Below, piece by piece: positions 49,401 to 63,500 of a DNA stretch of 64,000 nt. How positions within the stretch are numbered: the first letter of the stretch is position 1; the number at the start of each line of letters is the position of its first letter. Location of the stretch: contig NC_090943.1 of the NCBI RefSeq assembly GCF_040807025.1, positions 125,859,400 to 125,923,399 of the forward strand. The letters run 5' to 3'. The DNA is from Struthio camelus (lineage: Eukaryota > Chordata > Aves > Struthioniformes > Struthionidae). Made by a program: the position numbers and the translations under genes. A model generated the notes under the pieces. It was not told the DNA's origin. It saw only the letters and a program-made list of their open reading frames with translations, and made no database searches.

Positions 49401-51239
49401 GTTTTGAATTAAAGACGTTATGTCTATGTCCGTGATACAAAGGAGTGAAAGGTTAGCAGAGCTGAAGGGGTAGTCCATGAAGCATTGCCTTCAGGAATCT
49501 AGGAATTTAGATGTAATCAAGTTCTTTGTTAGGGAGGCAATTAGAGCATATCCTTGCTATTTCAATGTGAAACATTGTGATTGGCTATTGGCCATCGTAC
49601 TGCAGATGGAAAACACAATATAGTGATGTTATTTGGACTAAAGGGCACGACAACATTAGAAATGATGCAGGTCCCAAGACACTGCAAAGAGAGGAAACTA
49701 TGTTAAGCAGACGCTGTTCATACAATATTTTCAAAGGAGGCTGTGCTCTTTTTACCTCTCAAGTAGCGAAACGATACTTAAATATACTTTCCTCAAATGT
49801 TATGAATGTTTTTAAAATTAAAGTGAGAAGGAATGCAATGATTTGGGGATTAGGAAGGGTGGAGTGACTGGATTACAGCTGGATATATTTTCAGCTCCTC
49901 AATGGAGTACTAACTAAAAGTAGTCATATTAAAATTATTGATCATATTATTTCTTATAATGTGATCTGAAATGTGCAAGGAGGAAAAAGTATATTCTATT
50001 TACTTCCAGGTGAACATATCTACCTCCTGGCACACTTCCTTGTGGACAAGACATTGTAATAAGCACCTCTTCAAGCAATTGGGTCAAAAACACCATAAGA
50101 GTTGATCTTGTACTTTAAGCTGATAAACACTCCCAATGTCAGGGTAGAAGCTGCAGCAGTAACAGGCTGTAGTGGAGCCGTGTGATACGTCCGCTAACGC
50201 ACAGCCTGTATCAAGTTTGACTGAGTTTAGGGTTTAATTGTGAAATCTGTAGGTGTAATTACTGGAAAGGACAGATATTTACTGTATCTAGCTAATGTAT
50301 AGCGCTAATACTACTGAACATGGCAACAATAATGCTATTTGTCTTTCAGATCCTAGCATGAATTTCCAGACCTGAAAGCTAAAATATATATGTATGTTTT
50401 GCTTGGAAACTCAGGACATTTGTTACGAAAATCTGTGAGACAGTAAATGTGGAGTCATCTTGTGTACAGAATCTCCTAGAGAGGGTAACAGCTTTGTAAG
50501 GCTTTGTTCCACCTTCTTGTATCTTGTACCATATAGTTTGTCCCATATGTTCAGAGTTTTATCGTTTACTGACTCTTATAAATTCGTATAGGCAAAGGCA
50601 TTTCAAAGGAATATTAATTTCTTCTTCTTCTCTTTACTAACTGTGAAAAAATAAAAATCCAAAGTAATTTGAAACTGTAAGCCATAACATTCAAGGCCTC
50701 TAATTACCTAGCTAGCACAAATGCCTTCTTTCTATCTCTAACAAGAGCTAGAGCAGTCAGATTATGAAAGGGTAGGAGTATAAATGTCTCCGCTTTCCAG
50801 ATAGAATCTGAATCCTCTGACCAAGAGCACAGGAACTAACATTAGGTCTCTCCCTGACATTTCTGCTTTCTGAAGAATTCAGTGCAATCAAGGAGCATCA
50901 TCACAGTTTATACTGGCTCTGCCTCCAGTTGGGCAGAAAGCATGTTGTGAAATAAAAATGCAATTGTTATAGTCTGAGATGATGACTTTTGAAGACAGCT
51001 ATCAAGGAAGAGGAATCATTTTAAGATTGCATTCCCTCCTTTTTCTTGTGTCCCTTTTAAAAGCTCGCATATTGTGGATAGTTCCTATTCACATGTAAAA
51101 TTTTTTTTTAATTGCTTCTGGCTTGGAAAATGCAATTCAAAAAGCAAGACCGTTGCTAAAGCCAAAGTTCTGATTAAGATCCATCACATAAACATAATTA
51201 CAGGGAGGGACACAGCTCTGCTATCTCATGCTGAAGAGA
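46440..51239. other. Right flank, first part, no gene recognised
   Basis: Nearly 5 kb beyond PMP2 with no exon that I can assign. FABP5, expected further along on the minus strand, was looked for by its exon 2 and exon 4 motifs and not found. Contents are a GGGAA array at 49051-49107, moderately GC-richer DNA at about 45530-45720 and 48600-49020, and scattered short open frames without domain features. Confidence 0.55.
49051..49107. repeat. (GGGAA)n pentanucleotide array
   Basis: About 11 copies of GGGAA, purine-only on the plus strand, preceded by an imperfect GGGCA lead-in. It differs by one base per unit from the GGAAA array at 28564-28739. Confidence 0.95.
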
Positions 51240-51985
51240 AAGCAGACATCCACCTCTTCACTGGGATAGAACGAAAAGCCAAGGAATTACAGGGCAGCCA
51301 GCTCAACATTCTCAGAAAATTGCAAAGGAATCATGCTACTTACAAAAATCCAGAAGAGAGCAAGGGAATGAATGGAGGCCACTATAAATTGGTCAAGAGC
51401 AAATCACTTCAAAACAATCTCATTTTCTTCTACAACAGAACAACAGGTCTTGTGGGTAGAAGACAAGCGGCAGCAGTCATCTGTGTTGGCTTCAGTAAGA
51501 CCTTGACTGTAACTTGTAAGACATTTTTATAAACAATCTAGGCTAGATTAAGCTGCTACTACAATGAAGGGGTACAAATTGATGCAAAAAGCATATTTGG
51601 ATTGTCAGTGGTTCACTGTCAAAAGGGAAGGCTACATCAAGCGGTCTTGTGCTGGTCCAGGCCTATTCAATCTCTTCAGTAATAACTTGGATGTTATTTA
51701 TAGACTATATAGAGGTGAGGAGGGGAAATGCAAGCACACTGGACGGCAGGATCTGAATTCAGAAGAGCTCAGCAAACTCAGGAAATAGTCTGAAATGGTC
51801 AGGATGACATTTAAGAGGAAAAAATGCACTAGGCAGGATCAGCAGCAGCACAAACACAGGATAGGGAGCAAGCAAGAACTAGGTCAAACACCAGGAGTTT
51901 ATAGCGGATCGCAGACTGAATATGAGCAAAAAATGTGACATTGCTGAAAAAAGACAAACCTCATACGGGGGTGCACACCGAACCA
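51240..51985 (+). mobile_element. Degraded CR1-type LINE, plus strand
   Basis: Internal CR1 reverse-transcriptase region in order: GGAATTACAGGGCAGCCAGC (51281 on), TTGGTCAAGAGCAAATCACTTC, TCATTTTCTTCTACAACAGA and GGTCTTGTGGG (51389-51459), then TTCAATCTCTTCAGTAATAACTTGG (51667 on, in the LFNIFINDL position), CAGGATCTGAATTCA, and the tail GCGGATCGCAGACTGAATATGAGC to about 51985 (fragments given, not one run). It lacks the 3' end. Two adjacent open frames (51074-51532 and 51564-51788) are partly this element. Many indels make it old. Confidence 0.75.
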
Positions 51986-52341
51986 AGTTCCTGTGGCTAC
52001 TTTTCCCAGCCACTGAATGTATCCAGGAAAAAATGTGGCAGAAGCTAACCTCTGCAATTCTTATTATGGGAGTCACAGCTCACAGACTCTTTCCTCAACT
52101 CCCTAAGTACCTGTTCTCATAGGTCAAAAACTCAGCACTTAAAGAAAAAAAGCAATTCTAAGCAAAGAAGTAGATTACCCAGAGCATGAATAGACTTTCT
52201 TGTTTTCCTTCTACTGCTCATATTTTCTAACCAATCTGTCATATGAAACAGGAGACTTAAATTGCTTACACCAGAAAGACGTTATTTTTCTGAAGGTAAG
52301 TAAATAGCTGGATGTTGAATAGTTTGAGAGAACAAAAAAAG

Positions 52342-52342
<1 letters not shown>

Positions 52343-52378
<36 letters not shown>
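52343..52378. repeat. (GA)n microsatellite
   Basis: Pure GA dinucleotide tract of 18 units after a short GGTA lead. Confidence 0.95.
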
Positions 52379-52380
<2 letters not shown>

Positions 52381-53445
52381 CTGAAATGAGTAAAAAAATC
52401 TTAAATCTGGGTAATTTGAATGCAGCATTTTATGAAGAATCCAGCCAGCTTGGCAAAATAGTCAGACTTCTGTTAACACTTCAAAAAATCTAAAGTGTTT
52501 GTAAAGATAACCCCGCATCTTCAGAAAAAAGCTACCCTTGTCACACTTCCACTCTGATGGAAGGAGTCACCATATGGTGATTAAGCACAGTCTTTCCAAA
52601 GCTTTTCTAAGATCAGCAAAGAACTGCTGTCTTGTTCTTTGACATATGTTTCAGGTTATTCACAGGGGGCTGTGAAAACAGTTGAAACATGTGATTTTTT
52701 TTTACTTAACTCCCCTAAAAAAAGTGCTATTCAAGTCAGAGTTCTTCCCTTAAATCCATGTAATAGCACTGGGTCTGGATTCTCAAGGAGGAGATTGCTT
52801 ATACGATACCTGTGACCCGACCCCTCTATTTAAAGACTGGCATTCAAAGATTAAAGACATATGTTGGACGAAAGATATTCTCAAACTCTGCATCAGCAAC
52901 ACCTCCTCCATCTAAAACCAGCCTGGGAAGCCCTGACAGCTGTTGTTATTCAGTAGCTCAGCGCGAATATGATTTACATTTCTGGCTTAAGATTGTGTTA
53001 TCAGAATGAATAGTATCAACCTTAAAAAAAAAATGTTGAAGTGCTAAGGAAAATGGCTGAGACTGTTCCCTGTTGCTCAGACAAAACCATAGTTATCAGC
53101 ACTGCTGTCAAGCGCTGCTGGGTATCTCCTGGGTGCCTGTTGGCTGCAGCGTCTGCTTATGGAAACTGTCCCTCGGTGCTGGGGGACTAAATCATTCCTG
53201 AAAAATATCCAGCATGGCTGATTCCCATTTCACTTGAAAGGTGGCAGTTAGCTCAAACAAAAATGGGATTCTGAAGAATTCTTCGGCCGCTGGAGTTACA
53301 CCTACAGCTCTGTCCATTGCCGCAGGCTGTTACGGGGAGAGGTCACAGCTGCTTTGCTTCCTCTTACAAGGTCTTACCCAGTGCAGCCTTAGTACTTTAC
53401 CTCCTACCGGCAGATGTCTGGGAAGTGCCCCACTCGGGCTGTGAG

Positions 53446-53487
53446 CACAATTTCTGCTGCCTGAATCACAATTTCTGCTGCCTGAAT
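53446..53487. repeat. 21-bp exact tandem duplication
   Basis: Two identical head-to-tail copies of a 21-base unit beginning CACAATTTCTGC and ending CCTGAAT (53446-53466, 53467-53487). Recent slippage product; no function evident. Confidence 0.95.
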
Positions 53488-55834
53488 AAGGTCTATGCCT
53501 AGGCCAGTGAGCGATGGATTCGGCAAAGGTTTCCTCCAGCAGCCTGCAACAGATGGCACTTGCAGAAAAAACATCTTTGATTCAAAGTGATCTATTTTAT
53601 CACTCCCCTCCTTCTAAAACCTCTACACAGCATTTAGGTGTATGGTTTCAAAAAATGAGGGACTAAAGCATCTCTTTTCTCACCTATGCTCCTTTCTGCC
53701 CATGGGTCAAGCTTGTTCCTTGCAGCAGCTCACACTGCTCACAGCACACTATGCTCCTATCTACTTCTCCTCAGGCTCCTGGTCTGTACTAGTTTATCTC
53801 TGCCTCCTCTCCTAACTTCATATTCTCTAGGGCGATTTAAACGTCTAGCTTAACTTTCAGAAGCAAATATTTCTGCCTGAACGGAACCAGCCAAATAGAT
53901 AACTTCTTCCAGTGTGTGCTCCAACCAGTATCTTCTTATTTATATAAGTCCATGATCTTGTGCCTTTTTTCTTTGCCCTATTAGGACATTGTAAGGGTAT
54001 ACGAAAAAAGGCTTGTCTCCACGCACACAAAGGAGTGCAGAGGCACAATGGGGGCAGAGGGTGGGATAAGCAGGGCCAGTCCCATGTAAGCAGGTTACTG
54101 GCCGGTGTGCTTGCCCGGTTGTGCCCTGCACCTCGTCACTGGGACTGGGGATCCAGGGGCCCGTTACTGGGTAGACTCGGTATCTAAATCCAGCTACTGG
54201 AAATCCACATTGTATATATGTCTGTATATATTTCCCACTAATGGATCTTCATCCTGGTCAGTCAGAGGGAGGAACAGGATAAAGCCTGTTTGTGTTTTTC
54301 TGAATGCTGAGTGTTTGTCTATGCTGATCTGTGCAGCCGGCCGTGTGTATATTTATACAAATATAGACATATATATATAGCACGTGTGTGTCTGTGTATA
54401 TGCCTACTGGGAATACGTGTTCAGCCTCACGACTGGCTGGAGCTGGGGGCTTGCTGCTTCAGAAGCTTCACCTCTGTCGGGCTACCGGATTCAGCAATCC
54501 CTAGCAGATGTCCCTTCAAAGACACCTGTGGTTCAGCTATGTCTTTTCCTCCATTTCTATTGCTTAGTCAACCTTGATTTAACAAAGAATTTTAACATGT
54601 ATATAACTTAATCTCGACTGGTGTACATAAATTGCTGAATTTGGGATTACTCTCTTGAATCCTGGCCTCTGATCTGTCTTGTTCTCAGGGAGGTATCACC
54701 TCACCCACCTTAGACCCCTCCATCTGAGATAGCTCCCTATAGAGTCAGTGGAGAATGACAGACACCTTTCAGAAGTATTTTATCTGCTATCTATCTCACT
54801 TTAGGAGATGAATAACAGCTTAGAAGTACCTGCTTTTCTTCACTGACTGGTAAGGGAGTTTGCACGATTAACTTACATATAATTAATACTGCAGAGACCT
54901 ACATGGATCAAATAAATCCTGCCTTCAATGTCCAGACTTCCTTATCCAAACTTTAACATCCAAACATGCTCTTTTTGTTGAAAAACAGAGACTAGACAAT
55001 GTGTTTGCCCTCTGCTGCTCAGAATACAGTTTCCTAGAATATTTGGCTATTTTTAGGGTAGTCTGATATTTGATGGAACAGCTTACTGAGAGGAAGGTTT
55101 AGCAGTACACATCACTCTTCTAGCTAACAGGACTACAGCTGATATTTCTTTGATGATACACCTCCAAGGAGCACCCAGCTGGAGAGTCGTGTTGTTTTGG
55201 TGATACAGTGAAAGCTCTCTTCTGCACTACTGAAACATCGTGACACTAAAATTACATCCAAATTCTCTACTGGTATAAATAGGATTGACTCTGTTAACAT
55301 GACTGAAAATAATCTATTTACATGAACAGAGAAGCTGACCTGCTGCCTTCTACTGAGATGTGCAAGTGTGGTCCTGACCACATATTGACATGTTTCACAA
55401 CTCTGGTTGTTTTAGTTCTTTGCTGCCTGAGTGTGTTTTGCCTGCCTTGCTTCCTGCGTTTTCTTTGGATTTGACAGCCTGCCTCACTTCTTGGGCTAAA
55501 CAGCTGAGCAGCATTGATGGCTGCTCTCCAACTCTCTTCCTATCCTAACTCAAAAGTAGCTTCATCTCTCCAGTAACTTGTATGCATTTGTTGTGTTTGT
55601 AAAATGTGTGGGAACATGGGGGACTGAAAGGTCCTTCATACTAAACGAAACAATATGCTGCTATATTGCTGTAAGCTAGTTTGAACTCCCAGGAGATCCT
55701 CATGAATCTGACAAATGCTCAAATTTCTGGAAGCAAAATTAAGTTTGAATCTTTGCTCCTCATTTGTTTCTAAAAATACTGTGTTTTTTCTACTCAGAAA
55801 ACAGTAACACAAAACAGCAACAAGATTCTTAAGT

Positions 55835-56191
55835 TTTATTTATTAAATCAGGAAATTACTCAGTACTCTACTGAATAGCTTTCTTTTCTTCTTCCTCTTT
55901 TCGTGGTAAGCCTGCAGAGAGGATTTTCGACAGATGGGGAAAGGCTGAAACATACAAAGGATGTTAGAGTTCAACAACAGCATGCTACACATGTTCCAGA
56001 GGAAAGAGAAACATCACCTTAGGGACTTGATCTGAACATCGACATTATAATAACGTGGTGAAACATTCAGATCCAAAGCCAGGAGACAAGAGAATGTGAC
56101 CAGCGTCATTCCCAGGTGTGGTGCAAAGATGTTCGGCAGCCAAGAGGAAGGGAACTCTTTCTTCAGTAGCAGAAAATTCTCAAAGGACCAT
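55835..56191 (-). other. Doubtful minus-strand 3' gene end, unrecognised
   Basis: On the minus strand a 174-base open segment (56191 down to 56018) is bounded by an AG acceptor (AAATCCAG) and a GTGATG donor. It is followed by a TTTCAG acceptor before 55944 and an exon open to TGA at 55862-55860. AATAAA follows (55840-55835), and a GT-rich stretch (TTGTTGCTGTTTTGTG) lies a further 10-20 bases on. The putative product includes LGMTLVTFSCLLALDL, hydrophobic, and a basic tail KRGRRKES. I recognise no family and found no convincing upstream exons. Chance is a serious alternative. Confidence 0.18.
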
Positions 56192-56287
56192 CTGGATTTG
56201 AATAGAGGATACTTATTAAAGGAAATAATGCATAAACTATGACATTTTCCTTTGTAATTTACATGCCTTTACACACACATCCTTTTT

Positions 56288-56288
<1 letters not shown>

Positions 56289-56336
<48 letters not shown>

Positions 56337-56363
56337 GCACACGCACACACACACACACACACA
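56289..56363. repeat. (AC)n microsatellite
   Basis: About 75 bases of AC repeat with two GC interruptions (CGCGCACACGC) towards the right end. Confidence 0.95.
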
Positions 56364-57529
56364 GAGTTTATGTACTCCCAGAACCTAAAAATGCATTCAC
56401 AGTCTACAGCTTTTTTAATCTTGTGAACTGAGAAATTTCTTGAGGAGGAGAGAACATGGCCAAAAGACAGGAAAACAGGAATCTCCCCTTTGGCATCTGA
56501 ATGTGAGACAGGATAATTTTGCTTTCCTTATTTAACCCAACCAATCCATTCGTTTAAAATTCAGTAATTCCTGTGATTGACTCCCATGCAATGAGTTACA
56601 GGGAACAGGTAAGTCTAAAGTCATAACAAGGGTATGACACTAGACATCTTTACCTTTCCGACTGATGCTTCCTTACCGCATCTGTCTGGTGTTTGCTCTT
56701 ATAAAAATCCTACAGGATCTGAAAAAAGTGAAGTCAGAAAGATTCTGTGGAGAAGTAACAAGACTCAAAAGGTTTTATTATAAAAGCTACATTATTGATT
56801 CAAGTGATCTTGTTTTTTTCCTATAGCTTTTATGTAAGTCTACAGAAAGTGAGACAAGTCTTCATTCCTTCTAGAATTTTGTCTACTACTTCTATGTAAA
56901 AGATGCTAAATATGTGACTTTTTTTTTTCTCCTATCATATTTACATTGGCTCTCCTGGATGCGACTAGCACCTCTGTTAATAGGAAATAAATACGGGACG
57001 GTAAGTAATTGAATAGAACATTACTGAAAAGGTTGCTTTATCTGAATTTGTTAATTTTTTTTCTTGCCCACTGTTAGCTAGCAGAAAGAAAATAGAACTA
57101 TTTATCATCAAATCTTCTGCCTGCAGGTGAATGAATCTGTTATCTTGGAAGATTATCGTGTAAAGCAGGTATTTTTGTAAAGTGGCAGTGCATGGAACCA
57201 GCTTAACACAATACTCTCCAGCAATCTTTTCCATTTCTAACTTTCCATTAAGTCTTCCTTCAAGGCAATAACCTTTTGCTCAGCCTTCCATGCCTATAGA
57301 AGAAAAGGGACACATAAATGCTCTCTGCATAGGATTAACTAAGGGCCCTGTTCTCTTGCCACACGTGCACAGGTACACTTGTTCCAAAACACCTGTCTCT
57401 CTGCCACGCTGGGGAGCTGGGCTGATGCGTGGCCCTTCCCCTATCTCACGGGCAAGATATGCATGCTGATCCAGAGGGCACAAGAGGAAGGTATGGGCCA
57501 CTGCCTTCCAGTAAATCCAGGCCTGACCT

Positions 57530-57575
57530 GTGTGTATATATATATATGTGTCTGTGTGTGTGTGTGTGTGTGTGT
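57530..57575. repeat. (TG)n with internal (TA)n microsatellite
   Basis: TG repeat broken by TATATATATA and one TCTG. An open frame reading through it (57379-57663) is repeat-driven and not a gene. Confidence 0.93.
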
Positions 57576-60500
57576 AAGCATATATACAAGCATATTACCT
57601 TTGGTAACAAAGGCTAACAGCCTAATAATACAGCTTTGCCCTAGTTTACACCAAAGACACTGAAGTCAGGACCCTAAACTCTATTTCATGTCATATTTAT
57701 GTTCATATCAATCACAATATTTGTAATCCAAATGCAGTAGCACACTGCAATTAGTAGCCTGTACCAGGGCCCTTGGGGTTAACCTGTACTGACACATAGT
57801 TTCTGCTCTGAGGAGCTTGTGGTACCAGCAACTAGCATCACACGTGTCACTAGGAACACTGATTTCTTGCTTCATAGCAGCTAAATAGAAGCAAAACTGA
57901 AACACGTGGTAGTTTTGAAAGAGGATGTGTCCTCTCCCTACCATCACAGCAGCACAACGTTCTGGCATTCGATGTTCCGTTGTCTTCTTGAGTTGGCCTG
58001 ACTCAACTCGAGAGCAGCCGCAGCAAGACAGACTGCATTTTTCTTTGCCATTTGCACAAGTGAAGACTCACCAAGCAAAGTCTAGTCACGTTCATATGAG
58101 GGAAACTTGAACAGGCTGATGTGGTCACAGCAAGTGAATGGCACCTATGGCAGACAGGTGACAGGAGCCATGTGTCAAGATGTACAGGGGAAAATCATTT
58201 TGCATCTGTTATTTTGCAAAGAACTCATTGCCAAGTTATCATGCACTGCCTTGTTTAGAGTTTGAACACACAGAAAGCCCATTGCTCTTGTTTTTCACCT
58301 CAGTCAGCTCATGCTGTCTCCCAAGATGCTTACTTCGGGAATCTGATCTTAATCACATAAAAAAAGTTGACACCGATCTCAAAGTAGAGGAAGGAAAGGC
58401 TTTCCATAAAAAAAGAGTATTTTCTATTTTTCCACTACTAATCCAAACAGGAGGACATGCTCTGAAGTCTGGCCACTACACGCAGTGGGCCAAAAACCAC
58501 CTTGGACAGTATTGGTTTTCAGTACAGTCACTGAGCATACATAGCCACCTATAACAAACAATAGCAGGAAATCCAGCCCTCAGGCAACAGAAAGCTCAAA
58601 CATATAAAATCCAACACACATACTATTTACTTCCATATTAGGAATGATACTGAAGATGGATGAATGGTGGAACAATAACTCTATGGAATGTTTACAGCCA
58701 GGAAATAAAAGCTATTTTTTTATCAGCACACCTTTACTTATTCTGTACGGCAATAAAAACATTTATTTATGTCCAACACTAAACATGTACACAAAATGGT
58801 CAAACATATCGTTTGTAGAAGAAGAAGGGGGTACTTTTTCTTCTTTTTCCTTTCCTTCCTTTATTGTGGAAAAATACAGAGTGCCAGAAACTGAGAGGAA
58901 AATGGTCTTGTTTTTATATATTCTTTCATATTACTGCTGTTTTTCTCCTATGCATTTCTATAATAGGAAAACAGCAAAATAATAACCAGTAGTGTTTTTG
59001 CCTTTGATAGGAAGCACTTTTGTTTAAACTGAAAATACTCAGAAAAAAAGTTTTATTTAAAAATGTTCTCATTGAACAAGAAAAGATAGAACATTCTTCT
59101 TACAAAGACCACATTTATTTTCAACATTTGTTTTACACTTTCCAATTAACTTCACTTTACAGTTTCATGCCAGACTCTGTCTCTGTCCAAGCTAGGTAGC
59201 TAAGCCCTTTTCTTTTCTTCTGCACTCTGTTGTTGGCTGTGGGTTGCTCCTTGTCTCGGGCTTCCCATCTCACAGGCTCCATAGCTGAAAATTTGGGTAT
59301 ATCTGACTAAGGGCATTTCATTTGGGTAGGACTCAGTGTTTCATTTCCTCATATCTTCTGAATTTTCCCATATAATTCTCAGGTATCTGTTAAAAATGAC
59401 TGTGATGATTTCCTGTGTGGATTTGCCTTTGACTTTGTGCAGGTTTTTTGAGAGAATGGATATTCTAATGTGGTTCTTATACATATGAAAATATAATAAT
59501 GCCCTGTGAACTTGGGAGGGAATATAGCAAAGAAGATGATTCCTTGCTATCAAACTTTTCTGGAAGAAAGTGGCTTAAAATTAATTTGGAGAGGTCACAC
59601 TCTGTCCAGACTATGGCATACTTGAAGATACGGTTCAGTGAGAGGATCAAAGGAACCCTAAGCTACTAATAATTAAAGAAAGTCAAAAAAGTATTGATTA
59701 CAACAAAAATGGCACTTGTAAAAGGCCCATTTTCTTTTTAAGAAACTATTGGCTAGGTCTACTGATAGCAGAGCCTACTGCAGGAATACATATTTTAATA
59801 CGTAAAAATGGTTCTGTGAAGCTGAACAGCTAATAGAGGGGCTAATAAGCCATCTGAGATTTCTGTGTTGTAAAGGATAACCAGGGATTTTAAGGTCTTT
59901 GTTAAAACGGATTTGTCCATTTGTCCATTTGTCCAGGGGATATTTAAAGATGTCAAAAATGACAAGTAAAGCTGAGTAAACCCTACTTTATCAGACAAGG
60001 AAAATAAGAAGAAGCTAGAACTTTCTAAGACCATCTGTTTCCCAAAAGTCTGCGTGGTAACACTTCAGGGAAAGCCTAAGCCTCCAAAAGGAGGGGAGAG
60101 GAGACGAAGAGATATTTTGTCGTATGGCTCGAAAAAGCAAGGAGCTAGCTAAAGCAAAAGATCTATAAATGGCAAAATATATATTTGTCTTTTTTACCTC
60201 AGTAGCTTTTCCCCTTTTGAAATCTACTATATTCAATTCAATTTCAGCTCTACTTCTTTCAGCTGAGATAAAGATATCTTCATTTCATTGCTCTTCCTAG
60301 CAGCACACATTTTAAAGTACTATGGTATATTCACATACACCAGCACTGTGGTATTAGTATTTGTTTGACAGGACCAGCTGTAAGAATTGCATCACTTTGC
60401 TGAATTTTCTGCTGACAGAGTCCTTGTTGGCTATATTTCTTTCACTCATTGATGCTATGCAGTTGATACAGTGCCAGCACGCACATTCAGTTTCAAACCT

Positions 60501-63500
60501 TTGTTTCCCCAAGGCTCGACAATGACACTTTCTGCACTTTCTGAAATTACAGCTTTCCATGTACCGAATTTTGATTATTGTCTTTCATGAGAGAAAAAAA
60601 AAAAGCCAGATCTGGAAATCTAGAGATGCAATTATGAACAGTGATTTAATAATGAAAAGGTTGGTCTTATGGGTTAAACAGAACAGCATGTGGTCTGCTA
60701 TTTATTTCTTAGTTAAGAGAGGCCAGTGAAAAATAAAATTTGATAAACTATTATTTGCATCTGGTTTTAAAATAGGATTTCTTTGTGTCTGCAGAAGTGT
60801 TGATAGTATGTATTTTATGGTTTGCTGACAACTTTCACAAGAAAACTTACGATAATGATCAGACCAGGAACAAAAAGGTTCTTAGGATTTTTCTGGATTT
60901 CTCTGCCTATATAAATGAGTCTCTATATCAGATTTCTGTAGCTATTTTACTTGAATGGCCTACAGTATAACAGGATATAAGCAATGCTAAACCATCCGAG
61001 CCTAACTCACTCACAAACTCAGTTACGATAAGTCTCAGGAAAGATCTCTCGCCTCTCTTACTTACTGGTCTCTTGACTGTGGTGGTCTGCTGTTGAAATA
61101 TTTCGGAATGCTACACCCTGAGGACATGAGAAATAGGAATACTTTACAGAAAATTCTTGATAGAGAGAGATCATCAAAATCAATTTTGGAGAAGGCGAGG
61201 CTAGATTTAACTTGTTGTATCAGAAGTTAATTATCCCTGAGTTTTCTGACCAATATTTGATATCACTTGCTGAAGAAATCAAGACAAGAGGCATTGCATA
61301 TTAGCTAGTAGACTCAGAGCTACTACCTGCTATTACTCTACTACTATTCTATAGTACTCTATTGCTAATAGCGGGCAACACTAGTGGTAGCCTAATGAAG
61401 TTTCTTCATAGCTCCACCTTATCCAGCTAATTAATATTTTCTTCTTCTCTGCACCAAAAAAGTAAGTGCATAAACAGTCTTCAATCATACCCAGCTTTTT
61501 TCTAAAAAATTCATTTCCTCGTTTGTTTTTGATTATTTTCTTTAATTTATCACTTTATTGTGTCTACTGTGTCTACTGGAATTTTTATAAACTCTATTTT
61601 AAAAGAGATCTGAGACTACATGTTGTTGGAGGAAACTGGAATATTGTTCTCTGCCGGATGTTTTAGCGCAGCTAGCTCCCTTTTATGTAGAGATCCTGAA
61701 ACAGAACAGGTTAACTACAGAAATGATGCCGCCACACAGGACATGAGATTTCCTAAAGTGTGGCTGCAATATATTGTACGCATGCACAGGAATCTTGGCT
61801 CTAAGCAATGCTTAACTATGTCTTGCCATTTCAGTACTTTCTAAAGATTTGTGTGCTTTTATTATCACCAGCCCCAGATATGTTTCATCTTCATATTGTC
61901 CTAAAACACACAGCTTTGCACTCCTCTTTTTTTTTTTTGTCTTCTGGTCCTTACATTGCCGCTGACTACACTGTCAAGTTTTCTTTGATAATAATTTATG
62001 GAGGAGGAAGGGGGAATTAATGAAATTGAAGTTCTCAGATATTAACACTACCCCAGGAAACACAGTTTAAAAAATATGGTCAAATTGAATTGAAAACAAT
62101 ACATACAGGGAAATCTGACAGAATCGACAAACAGACAGGCCAGATTTAAAAAAAAAAAAATTCTTAGATTGAGTTAGAGGGTCGTATGACAGTGTCAAAG
62201 GCCCACACAAGGCTCACTGAACCAGAAACTGATTTCAAGTGGCACAGGCGCTCCGACCGTAAAAACAGGCTTTTGTGGATACATTAACCCTACCCTTTAG
62301 CAAGGGGTCAGTCTGGATTGCAAGACTACTCCTGTACCTATGAATTTTCTGTTTGTTGTGCAATTCTCTTTTCCCATCTTACGCCCAAGGAAATCACCCT
62401 CTTGGCTAGCCAGGCTGGCTGCCCCATGGCAGGTAGCTGGTGGCCTCCATGCACAACGCCCCGGGTGTATAATGTCAATGTCCCTTCACTACATGGGAGC
62501 CACTGGCACCAACAGCTCCTTCGTCTTCACTGCTACCCTTTCAAGCTCTTGGCATTGTGATCAGCAGGTCACAAGAAAAATCAACTTGATGCATGCATTC
62601 ATGCAAGCCATCATGCTAAACAATCCATGGTTATCTCCATTACACTATAGCTGATTATGTAGGAAAGATCTAAGCTAGCTTGCACTCTCCAATTTAACAT
62701 CTGCTTGGAGGATACGTTAGATGAAATCAGAAAGAAAAACATTTTGGTAGAAAATAAATCACAGATTATACAATTCATTTCCCATCCAACAGATCACTGT
62801 GTCCCAGAGGAATAGGCAAAGCAGCTGCATGTATAAGATGCTGGGTTTTATGTCCATACATGAGAGAGAAAATAGTAAACGAGAGATCTCACAAAGTCAT
62901 GTTCTTTTTTGGCATTTTAAATATGTGTTAAATAGTCATGTGAATGCTTCCTTGCCCAGGATTAAGGTTTATGTTAAAAAGTCACATGCATCCTAAGCCA
63001 GGGACCACTGCTAGTCATACTTATTCTTTTCCTTTAAAGCTGTTTTGGGGAAGATGCAGTTAACTGAACAGGACTCACAAAGTCTTTGAAGCCAATAAAC
63101 TGTATTAAAGCAGATTTTTTGCTGAATTTGTCTTGGTGGCTGATTAGAGGAACTTATATTCATTAAGAATTGGCTCTTTTGAACATTAATGGCATGACTC
63201 ATTACCATGCAGAAATCCTGGTATAGTGCCGAGGAAGGGGGGAATTTTTAGTATTCGGAAAATGTTTGTAGCTCAGCATCTCACTGAACTCAGCCATTAT
63301 GCGCCATCAAACATGTGGATACTTCACGACCCGGACAATAAATTGACAACATCTAGCTAAAATATTTGCTATTCAGCCTCAGTTCAGAAGGTACCTGGAA
63401 CGAGTCACAATCTTTGGTTGTCTTATGATATACTGTTCATCCTGCACCCTGCCAGTTGCAATACGCAATACAGAGGAACTGTAATGTGGTACAGAGAGTC

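Noticed and set aside
51074-51788. 152- and 74-residue open frames as possible genes
   Set aside because: They overlap a degraded CR1 reverse-transcriptase region; the frames are broken and follow the LINE.
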